Assembly: GCA_963971405.1 (NCBI GenBank)
Contig: OZ020484.1
Coordinates: 36,912,770 to 36,976,769, forward strand
Direction of reading: 5' to 3'
From: Psococerastis gibbosa
Lineage: Eukaryota > Arthropoda > Insecta > Psocodea > Psocidae
DNA length: 64,000 nt
Position 1 is the first letter of the stretch, and every line of letters begins with the position of its first letter. Position numbers and translations under genes: made by a program. Below are positions 33,696 to 44,800 of the stretch, piece by piece. The notes under the pieces are model-generated. The model had not been told where the DNA came from. It did not search any database and saw nothing but the letters and a program-made list of their open reading frames with translations.

Positions 33696-36600
33696 ATGGA
33701 AATGGAAGATTCATCGTACACTAATGAAGACCTTGTAAAAAGAGCGGTAAGTTAACTGTTTAAGTTTACTATGAATTTGAAGCGCTCAATCACAAATCCT
33801 TTCCAACGGCATTTTCAATAAAATTGCTATGGTGTGATACAATTTAACAAGAATCCATGAGAAGTATAGAAGAGTGCTGTTTAACAGGCTGAATCGACCC
33901 TCATAGAAGTTAAAAGGCATGCTAATAGGAAGAGTTGCTTTATTCTTCGGTAGCTTCAGCACACCGTCTATCAAACGATTTGTTAAAGCAATCGTCTATA
34001 AATTAATTTCAGTTTAATTTACTGCCCCATCCCATTACCGGAGGGAACAGTTTGTGGAATACTATAGGGTCGAAGACCTATAAAAATGGATCACTAGACT
34101 TCAATAAATTTGTAAAGGCGGACACTAATAGACCCATATAGGAAGATTCATGTCTTGCAGGACAACAGCAAAAGATACGCGTTTTAGTACGGTACCTCAC
34201 CAAAACAGTACCTATAGTACAATATTTATCATCAGCATATATATTTTTTTCAGAACAACCTGGGAAGTCGGGTAAGTTATTACTGATCAGCGCTTTGCAG
34301 TAGGTTAAATTTTGCAAGGTTTATGCCTAAGCTACACGCTATACACTTTATCTAATAAACCTAAAGATCCTGAAATCGTTATATCCATGAATTACGCTAG
34401 AGCGGTCTCAGCTAAAAATAAAGTCATTATTTATTTACTTATGTATGTTCGTTCTCTTAACTGGTTAATTAATATATTAGTAAAAAATGATGCGCTTATA
34501 CTCGAAAGAGCCCCGCGCCTTAATATATTTTTTAAAATATGTTTAAACCGCCTACACGCTCCATATGAGAGTAAAACCATTAATGTTCTTCTATTCAATG
34601 GTATTAGGCTTAGAAATAATAATAATAATAATAATAGACCCACTTGAAGCACACGAATGAGTCGTTATTAATTTTGAATTAATTTGCGGGTTTTTCAGTT
34701 AATATGCTTTCTTAGATTTTTTTCTAAACTAAGGAGCCTACAGCCATTAAACCACAAACAAAAATACGCTATCTTTCCTGGATTTTTTTTTTCACTAAAA
34801 ATGTCTTTAATTCATACTTGATTTTTAATTAAACTTAGTCAGAGGGCATTCCTTCAGTCCTTTGCCGAGTACATTTGTATTGAGTTTATAGTAGGCAATG
34901 TTTGTTGAACAAAAAAAGGTATGATAATGAAAATATAAAAAATATTACCTACATCACGTCAGTAATAAAAGCATTAGGGGTAAAGGAAATGTAAGTAGGT
35001 TCTCATAGGGCGTAAAATAAAAATATTGAAGGACAGCCATGATTGAAAGAACAAAATAATAATAAAATGATAGAGAATCAAGCATCGAGCCACTTTAGGC
35101 TAGGCTTTAAAATAAAATTTAAGAAACAATATGAGTTGCCTATTAGCAAAAGCAATCCTCTCCATTTTTTTCAGTTTTGAGATATTCGCACCATTTTTTT
35201 TTATTTTTCAATACTCTATCCGATGAATCAGATATTGAGACGCAAAAGCAATTCTAATACTGTTAAAATTAGCTTTAAAAACTGTAATGTTATACCTCAT
35301 GGCGTTGCGGCACAGCAGTTTTTTGCGGTTTCTGAAAAATCGACCTGGGTGGACAGGATTGCTTTTGCTAATAGGCAACTCATATGTCCCCGGAAGCTAA
35401 TAAACTATAGCCTTAATTACAACAAAGTGGCTACTTCAATCTTTTATAAAAAGTAAACCTCAAAGTAGCGTAAGGATGTTTTCGCCATAGCCTTCCTGCT
35501 TCCTTTGAACTAGATATCACCTTTGTCAGCAGGAAGGAGAATCTAATCAGCAGATTGGCAAGTTCGGCCTCACGGTGGGGGAGCTCGGAAAAGGTTATCG
35601 ACAAAGAATCATTGGATGTTAACCTGAACTTAACAAATTTTGTGGTTCGAAATTTAATGCACTGTATAGCTCTCATTCATTTAGGTGGCCATTCCACCGG
35701 CGAATTTACTTGAAAAATTGACTTTGTCATTGACGTTTGTTTTGTTTTAAGGAGACTATTATGTAGATACTTAACTTATCTATTATAAATTAAGTTATAA
35801 TATGGTAGAGACTTATTAATGATGTCTGCTACCATATCATAACTTAATTTATAATAGATCAGTTAAGTATCAACATAATAGGCTTAGTCTCCTTAAAACA
35901 AAACAAACGTCAATGACAAGGTCATTTTTTCAAGTAAATTCGCCGGTGGAATGGCCGCCTAAGTAAGGTGAAGAAAATCAGTAGGGTCAGTAGGATCGAT
36001 GTTAAATCTGTATAATTTAAGAGACAACGGGGAAAATCAAATTTCACAGGAAATATCATTTAGATACCGTATTAGTGGAAAGTAGAAATGTTTCTCAAAA
36101 ATCCCAAGAACACACCCGTTTTTTTACGTGCTTGGACCGCTGAGGTCAAGTTAGTGGGCACAAGTTTGACACATGGTCAAACTTAATTTCGGAAAGATGT
36201 GATGTATCTGACGGTAACAAGCTAAAGTGACAGACCCATTGTACTGCCCTGGGCGAATCGCTAGGCGTAGTAATCAGCTGAGGTGAGAAAACACGTTAAA
36301 AAGTTTATGACAGCTTTAAGCTAGCTAACAAACTTTTATATCCCTTTATTATTCGTTTTAAAATACATTCAAAGGTATTTGTTATTTTCCGTCAATTTTT
36401 AGCTACTGCCAGCTGTTTTATAGCAACTCTGCACCGTAAAAATTTGTTTTTAAATGTTATTGGAGTTAGTAAGGCCTTCATTGCGAGCAAGTGTCATGCA
36501 AGTGCAATGCATATTATCTCTTTCAATTTTCATTAAGAAAATAATCGGAACCGACTATCATTACTGAGCAAACTATTGACAATTGTTTACCATAGTTGCC

Positions 36601-39600
36601 AATAGCAGAGTTATGCCTGAGATTGCAAGACAGGATAAGAGTAAATGAATTAATGGCGCAGAGCAATCCGTCATGTCAGTCAAAGACACCCGCTAACTCC
36701 CATGTATACGCAGCTGTAATCTTAGTTACAGAGAGATTAACAACTTTCCGGCTCAGAGATGGAATATAACTAAACTATAGTAGCTTATCGTGCTAGCATT
36801 AGTATAATGACTCTATCAAGGAATAATGATAAAAATACGAGAGATTAAATTGAAATAAGAACAATTTTGTTCCAATCCATCAAGTCTCTTGAAAAATGAT
36901 GAGATAGCTAAATTTGAAACACATAAAATAAGATTAATATTAGAGTGTGTAATATGAGCCATTGGGATATTATTAGCGGATAAAGTGAAGTATAGGCCGT
37001 CCCTCGCCCAGTTGAATAGATTATACACACACGCTTCTTGAAATTATAAAACAATAGACTATCTACTAAACTATTTTAATGCATTAGTAAATATATTTAC
37101 CCCATAAAATTATTTTTTCCTAAAAAACATCATTTAGTAATTTTATTGTTCCCTATCACTTTAAGAGTGTACAGCTCGTAGGAAAGTGGCAGCCCGAAAC
37201 ACAGAATACTATACAGGCCCGAATATTTAAAACTTTTTATTTTTATTTAATTAACTAAGCATGTTATTAAGGATTTGGCTCATCAAAGTTGTAGAATACA
37301 TAATCAGACATAGTATTATAAGGTAATTTTGTTTTCAAAATTGTAGTTTTTTTTATAAAATCGCTAATACGTGAATAGTTATTGTTTATAAATTATTTGC
37401 ATGTTTCTGAAAAAACTACAATTTCGAAAATTAAAAATTTAATATGATGCATGAAGTAGTCTTCTACAACTTTGATGAGCCAAAATCTTTAATAGCATGC
37501 TTAGTTAATTAAATAAAAAATAAAAAGTATTAAATTTCGGGTTGCCAATTTCCTACGGGCTGTACACACTTAAGTTTGATGGTTAAAGAGGGGATAACGT
37601 GACTGTAAAATGTGACGTCACATGTGATGGAGAGTAGCCGCCAGTTGGGGAATTACTAGCGGTTGTATTGGTAGTGACGGCATTTTCTTCGTCACCCATG
37701 CCTACCGGAGTTTTGGCTCTTGTAATTAACAGTTAAAAGCACCAACATTTTTTTTTAAATATTCACATTTGTTTTCATGCTATAACAGATTATGTTGGCA
37801 TTTAATAATTTGGTATAAATTAAAAGTTACATATAATATTGTAGTGAAGGAATGTCAAGAATGAGTTCACAGCGTTTTTCTTCTAGCAATAATATGCTAC
37901 TCCGTTATCTCACTATACAGGTAGTTTGTAGACTTACAAAGGTATCACAAACAATAAATTGGTTTGACTGTTTGTTTTTGTTTCATGGTACATTGCAGCT
38001 GGTAAGTAGTTATACGAATTACACTACTGTAGTAAGGTCTAGGCCGTAGCCTTATCATAACAGAGAGGAAAGTTTATGGTCCATTCAAGTAAGCTATTTA
38101 TAAATAGAAATGCAAGACGAAAAAGTTTAGAGATCAAAATCTAAAAAAGTCCATGGGATTTGAAGCAAGTTAAGGCGCAACAGCGGCTTAATTTATCAAC
38201 ATACTGGATTTTTATTTTTTTCACAGCTTTAGAGTAGGCCTACCTCATACTATTTTGCCATAGTCTAATAATAAATGATTAGGTTGATTATAATTTTTTA
38301 ATTTAATGAAACCCAAAATCATACAATACATCTTCACCATTACTGTGCGACCAGGAATCAAGAGAAATGAAACACCGTGTTTTCGAATTTTTATGTATCG
38401 GAATAAAAAAACTGTGCTTCATTACATACTGTGGCTGTGGCATTATATAGCAGAGCATGTAACATATTTTATCTGTTTTTTTCTTTTTCATGTTCAATAT
38501 CAACAGATGTGTCGGGTAAGCGTCTACTTTTGCATGCCATATTCTTATATGAAAAATAGATAAGGCTCTTATACTCCTAATGGGTACTCCCTCAAGAAAA
38601 AAACGCAGCTGCGGCACAGCTGCTTACGTCTTACGCACGGAGACAGTCCGTGCCAAACTGGGGTGAATAGTATACGGTTCATTATTTAAATTTTAAAATA
38701 TACCTTATAGTGTTACAATGTAAGTAGGCTACTGCTAAATTTAAAACGAATAAGGCAGCTGCTTTAGTCACTAATATGTGGTTTGCTTTATTTCTATGTT
38801 GGGACGCAGCTGGATTCAAGGGTAAGTGGTTTCGAAAATACTACATTGTTTTGTTAATTGCTTATCCCCAATCTTAGAAGTCACAAGGCAGTTCAACTTA
38901 AAGCAAAATATATAGGCAAAGGCTACGGCTCTAAATCACTAACATTTTAATTTCGGAGCTAGGCGACTGTTATACATGTGAAACTACGGGAGGTTAGTGG
39001 AAATAATCAAGGTAAATTATGCATAAATTATAGCTTCCGCCGATACGGCTGGGGGAGACCAGCAGTCCATCTACTAAGAACCGATACAAACGGACGATTT
39101 CGCAGTTGTGAGTACCCGAAGTCTTTTTCCATTGTAGCCATAGGTCTTGGTGAATGGTTGGTGCAAAACCACTGAGTTTACTTCAGAAGATTTCTATGAG
39201 CTAACGTGCCTAGGGGAAACCGTCCAATTTCATGCGGTCGGCTTCACGCCACCTTCAGAAATCGAGAGGAAGTCTTCTGCTAGCCCTATAGCTACAACGA
39301 AAAAAGACATCGACAACCCGCGTGTGCGGAATCGTCCGTGTATACCGTGTCACACGTGACCAAAACCAGAATGAATTTCTGGGAATAGAATTTACGAATG
39401 ATTAAATTAAAATCTATCCTCTGAATACTGTGTTAAAATGGTCGTCTTTCCTATCTTAGGTTTAGAGATTTAAGTAATCAGAAAGTATTTGCAGTACAGC
39501 GAGTAATTAATTGAACTTCTATTATATTTACTAGTATATCGTATTGGCTCGTTCCCAAACTTGGTTAAGTCGTGCCTGTTACAATGTCAATGGTAAGCAT

Positions 39601-41661
39601 GCCCATTGGCACTTGTAGTCGGTGTACGTTGACATCGAGGAGTGAACCAGTTTGCCAATGGCTAGAAATTAATTTGGAAGCAATATGAATACTTTCCGAA
39701 AACCGATGGGGTCGTTGACAGGGCAAGGTTCAATGGGCCACACTACAAGTTTAGTAGGCCTATGTCCAGGAAAACCTCTTCAATGATAATAACAATAACA
39801 TTATTGATTATTAACTTATTAGTTATGTTGGAGGAAATTTTTTGATTTTTATGTGGGTGGGGCACCTATGGTTCACGAGGGAGTTCCGACTTACGAGTAA
39901 CATTTGAATATATCAGGACTGTTGGATGAATGTATTTCTGTTATTTTTGTTTGTTTCATGTTACTACCATGAGACAGAATTGTGCAGCAGTAAGTAACAC
40001 TATTTTACTTTTTATGCTATTCACATAAATGCATATACCGCAGGTGGCAAAAAGATCAGTCATCAGTCCACTGCAGCTTAGTAATGTTTCATAAATATTA
40101 AGTTAACAAAGAGCTCCGAAGACCATTTTTATTTCAAAACGTGTAACTTTGAAAGAATTTTGTAAACCCATAATAAGACACACGTAAAACCACAAAAAGA
40201 CATTTCTGGGATTTGACAGCAACACAGAAAACTTGCTTTTGGTGGGGGGTCATTAAAATTCAGCGTACATGTGTAATACGAAATATTATCATCTTATCAT
40301 AAGAAGTACTGGTACTTATCGTTTTCAAATGTCATCCCTGGTCATTAACATTAAATATGGAAGTAAAATTCACAGCATAAGAATTTCCCACAATGAAGAT
40401 GCTCAAATGTTTACAGTTCAGCATGGGTAAAAAGTTTGGACACGCCTCTTGGATGACATCAACAGACTCTAGAAAACGCTTCGAGAACTACATGGCAAGC
40501 AGACTAGCCAATTATGAAGCAGACAAGGTAACGTTAGTTCATAGGAAGTTGAATTTTTTTTTTCTAGCTGCGTAGGGATGGGAATATTTGAACCCCACCA
40601 AGCATCGAAGATGACGGGCGTACTATAAAGTTTTCGTTTCTTTATAGTTATACTAAGAGGGGGAAACCTTATGAGTGTAAAAAATCAAATTTCACAGCTA
40701 CAAAAACGGTTTATTTGTTTTGAAGAAATGTTGCTCTACATTTGGATGGGCATTATATTATTGCCGTCAATAAAACAAACTGGCCACAGCATCGGAACTT
40801 GATTAGTAAAAAAAAAAAAACGGACACAGGATGTTATGTTGAAGAAATTACGAAATAGGTCATTTGGTGATGACAGCCACGCATACAAAACGTAGAGGTA
40901 CATTTCTTCTAATAAATGCGATATTTTTACATCTCAACAATGGATATCTCCTGTGAAATAGGATTTCATCAAAAAAAGAAACGGACTGGGTGGAGGTATT
41001 CCATTGTGGAAACCGCAACTATTGGATGATTTTTTTTTTTACGAAGACGAATTTCTCATGATATATCGATCATAAAGCCATAAATGAGAGAAGAATAACT
41101 GCTCCCCTACATTGTATGCATCAAAATGTAGAGGAGTATTTCTTTTACTTCTACTCTGTAAGTAAAGTTAAGGCTGGATCATCGTTATTTCACGAGAAAT
41201 TAGACTTATTAATACACCATAGTGCGGTTTCCTATTGTCTCTTAATGGACCATTTCGGGAAATATGACCAAAGGGGGTCTATGTTTCTATGTTATTTGCT
41301 TGTTTGTTTCTACATCAAGAAATAAAAATTTTACCGTCTATTATATTGTATATGCGCAGTTAGGATTTGCAATGTATGCACTCCAGCTAATGACATTCTG
41401 TCGAAATGCTCTATACAGCCATAAGCTAAGAATTATAGGTTAATTGTAATATAAAGAAAGTATAGTGTCAAAACAATAATTTTTAAAATGCACTATATGA
41501 TAGCTATAATACAAAATCCAGCAAAACTTAAGCAAACTGAACTAAGTTTGTACACTTTTACATTATAATGTAATACCTTGTAACACTCCTTCTTATAGGC
41601 AATGGAAAAGCTGCTGCTGGAGATGGCAAACACCCGAGAGTTTGATGACATCTACAATTGA
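33696..41661 (+). CDS. Unrecognised small protein gene (last two exons clear, middle uncertain)
   Basis: The secure part is two adjoining phase-0 exons, 40417-40527 and 41599-41661 (TGA), encoding FSMGKKFGHASWMTSTDSRK...EADK and AMEKLLLEMANTREFDDIYN, a charged, helix-prone C-terminus. AATAAA follows at about 41812. A likely first coding exon is 33696-33746 (MEMEDSSYTNEDLVKRA), between an acceptor at 33687 and GTAAGT. Between them lie AG-GT bounded microexon candidates, all multiples of 3: 38507-38515 (MCR), 38810-38821 (LDSR) and 39978-39989 (NCAA). Joined, they would give 85 aa. I do not recognise the family, and the microexons and the first exon's membership are inference. The gene converges on RBM5/10, whose stop codon is only 170 bp away on the other strand. 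Confidence 0.5.
35131..35383. mobile_element. MITE with 29-bp inverted termini
   Basis: ATGAGTTGCCTATTAGCAAA (continuing AGCAATCCT) at the left is repeated inverted at the right end (AGGATTGC...GGCAACTCAT). The length is 253 bp. It accounts for the open frame 35223-35456. Confidence 0.75.
35684..35959. mobile_element. Foldback MITE, GG.GGCCATTCCACC family, copy 4 (nested palindrome core)
   Basis: The ends are GGTGGCCATTCCACCGGCG and CGCCGGTGGAATGGCCGCC, flanked by TTA and TAA. Arms of about 125 bp include GAATTTACTTGAAAAA, GTCAATGACAAGGTC and AAGGAGACTATTATGT. The centre carries GATGTCTGCTACCATA, related to the GGTAGCAGACA motif of the other copies. Its inner palindrome recurs alone at 23638-23775. 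Confidence 0.85.
37165..37569. mobile_element. piggyBac-like MITE with TTAA duplication
   Basis: The termini GAGTGTACAGCTCGTAGGAA and TTCCTACGGGCTGTACACAC are inverted repeats, flanked on both sides by TTAA (37161-37164 and 37570-37573). Subterminal pairs (GCCCGAA / TTCGGG, ATTAACTAAGCATG, GGCTCATCAAAGTTGTAGAA) extend the arms to about 150 bp. The total is 405 bp with no ORF. TTAA is the piggyBac target signature. Confidence 0.8.
39077..39351. mobile_element. MITE, second copy of the GGCCCGGTACACAC family
   Basis: The ends AACCGATACAAACGGACGA and TCGTCCGTGTATACCGTGT correspond to those of the copy at 51605. Interior phrases are also shared (GAATGGTTGGTG, CTTCAGAAGATTTCTATGA, CTAGGGGAAACCGTCC, GTCTTCTGC). 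It is more degraded than the 51.6 kb copy. It accounts for the open frames 38978-39359. Confidence 0.75.
39590..39790 (+). repeat. Dispersed repeat, same family as 3110-3330 and 44070-44260
   Basis: GCCCATTGGCACTTGTAG, GTTGACATCGA, GTTTGCCAATGGC, CCGAAAACCGATGGG and TTCAATGGGCCACACTAC AAG match the 44 kb copy in the same orientation and the 3.1 kb copy in reverse. The class is unknown. Confidence 0.55.
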
Positions 41662-41830
41662 TGCATTCATCGTTTTTTTTGACGACTCCACAGAGACTTT
41701 TGCTCAATTTCAATGCCATCTACTTTTTACACCTTATGCGAAGAGGAGCATTGGATGTGAAGAAAACATTATAATACAGTTCAATATTTGGTGATGGTTT
41801 AAAGCTGGTAAATAAAAACTGGAGGGTATC

Positions 41831-44800
41831 CTACTTATCTTTGAGTTCGGAAAATCTGGCCATCGCAGCACGCTTGACATTATCTTTGTAGGAGGCGCCA
41901 CCGCCGGTTGCTGGACCTAAATTACTGCCAGCTACTCCCAGCCCAGCTGCAGATACACGGTGCACAGCCTGAAAAATATGAAAACAATTGAGAATGCTTA
42001 AAATCCAAATATTCTACTATTTTAATACTAATGGCAGCAGTGAAAACTATGTTTAAATAATGGAGAACTTTCCTATAGAAATATATTTTTAAAAAAATGC
42101 GGCAAAATGCCTCCTTGCGCGGTGCATCACCATACTTGGTCTTAGAGGCGCAATTCAATTTTTAGTTGTTGCTAGTGGCCGTCCTGTTGTTGAACTAAAA
42201 TCAAAAAAAGGCGCATCCCCATGCTTACCTTTCAGCCATTAGCAACAATGCCCCACCAGGCACCAATCAGTTAGAAAGAAAATTATCTTTATTTTCCATA
42301 TTGGCGAATTTTGGGCCTTACGGCCCCCTCTTATTTTATACAAGATTATGCACTGTAGTTAAAACTGAATCTGACAAATAAATATTAGAATATGGTGAAT
42401 ATGAGCAAGTATCCTTCCTGTATCTAACAGAAAAGATTAATTCAAGAAGGCAATGAGGAATGAAAAATAAACAATGTAGCTAGAACTGGCGAAAAATACA
42501 GTGGGAGCTGTAAAACGATCACTTGCAACTTTTTATGTTTCCTCACCTGGACAATATCAGTACGGCCTTGATTCAATTTTCCGAGACCCATTCCCTCACT
42601 CCAGCCCATTTTCTGCAGCATCCTACTTCCTACGTTACCAGAAGGAATACCAGCACGCGTTGGCTCTTCATAATTGGTTGCAGTGCTATCTTCTTGCTCT
42701 TTCATAAATTTTTCCTGAAAATTACCACATAGTCAACAAAAAATAGACTAAATGAATTATTATTATTATTTTTAAATGGGTTAATCGGATACAAACAATT
42801 TAATGAATGCATCCGACTGATCTTTTTAGTCTTCTCTGTAGGTTAGTACCTGTATTGGGTTATATACGACATGTCTCCGATCGCATGGTGTGTAGAGGCT
42901 CGCGCAAGTTCAAGCACGCTGTCACCATACCACCCAAGCCGATTTGTACTTTCATTACAATAAGTATAACTTAATGCAAATGTTACATCACTTTTTAAAT
43001 GTAATATTTGTATTAAGCTATACTTATAATAATGTGTTAAAAATATTACAAAGTTACAAAAGTGTTAATTTCATATACTGCATTTGAGCTTTCAATTTTT
43101 GCCCAGACCAACTCATAAGATCATGTCTTCAACAATAAACTAGGGCCTTAAAGCGCTTCCAACTAACCCCAGAAAAGTTGGCAAGAATCACTGAATGGAT
43201 CATGACGAAAGTCCCCAACATCCATTATTTTCATTCAATACGCATCATATTCATTTTTAATTCTAAAGTTACTAGGTGAACGAGCAACTCAACATGTTTG
43301 ATCAAATAATCGATTACTTAAAGAAATACAATAACATAATACTGCACCTTCAATTTGCTCGGTTTCGGTACATCCGGGGTGCCAAACTTCTGTCTTCTTT
43401 CCTTCGCGCGGTCTCTGTACCCTCCAGCACTGTTATTCTTAGATGAAGGTGCTTCCAGCCCTCTTTCAATATACCAAGCCTCGACGTTCTGCCGGTGCAA
43501 ATCGGAGAGCTGCTGATGCCGCTGGAGCGCCTCCTTGGCAGGAAACTGCCGTTTACATAACATGCACGCCATCTTCACCCAATCCGTGTACTGGTCTTCC
43601 AAGGACGAGGGATCCTCCGAACCTTCATCGCTGTCACTACCACCGCCATATGACGCCACAAGTGTTGCCTAAAAAATATAGAACATTATAGATTTCGATA
43701 GGTCCGAAAATTGTTACACAGTTGTATTTTAATTCAAACGCACAGGTTAGTCTCTAAAAAAAGTCAATCCAATTTCACCATCTCAAAAGTACTAAGGGTC
43801 AACTTGAATTATACGAAAACTTAAACATTCGCACCAAAATGTGACAGCACTAACCGTATATAAACAATGCAAACATACTTTCTAGTGTTTTTACTATTGA
43901 TAAATATGTTTTCAGTTTTCGCCTTATTACCATATGGTATGGTGCATTCTGATCAGTAATCTGAAAATTTCACAAAAGGGCTCGGGCTACTGTAATAACA
44001 GCAGCTCTAGCATGATCCTAAGTCAGTTTATCCATGCACCGTAGGTAGCTTACTAGGCAGGCTAAGCCATGCCTGTTATATTGTTAAGTTTTTCTCAGCT
44101 TGTCAATTGTCGCTTGAAGCCAGGGTAGATTGGCCTCAAGGACGTGTACCATATACCGATGGCCAAAAATTTCTGCGGATAGAATACCAATAATGTTCGA
44201 AAATCCATTGGCATTTGATTCAATGGGCCACTACAAGTAGCACTATGTCCATACAATGCCCTTCACATAATAATAAGGCGGGGATTCTACCGACCTCGTT
44301 TGTGTTTGGCAGTGTGATATTGACGTGGTAGCAGACAATAAAGACTGTCTTTAAAACAAAAATTTCCGTCAATGTCACGCTGCCAAACACAAACGAGGTA
44401 GGTAGAATCCCCGCCTAAATAGGATAGCAATAAATTTGTTTAAAATGTGAACATTGAATGCAACGTCCGATTCTAACAATATTTTGCCTGCATTTTTAAT
44501 CAACACGGAGCTGTATTAACATGATACGTCGGGCTAGGGCTGCAGATAACCTGTCACATCATTCGCATACTTAAGTACCCAGGCACTCGTTTATTGAGGC
44601 CCTCATTCGAGACGTGCCAAATTGTAGCTAACAATAATTCAAACATAGCAATTCGGAATGGACTGTTGCTTAAAAAAACACTAACTCACCTCTTCCACTG
44701 GCAGTACAGATGCACTCGAAGGCACAGCCACCCTCTCAATATCTTTACGCTCCAAAACTGCAAACGCAATATCAGCGGTAGCAGCAGCTCGAGCAGCGTT

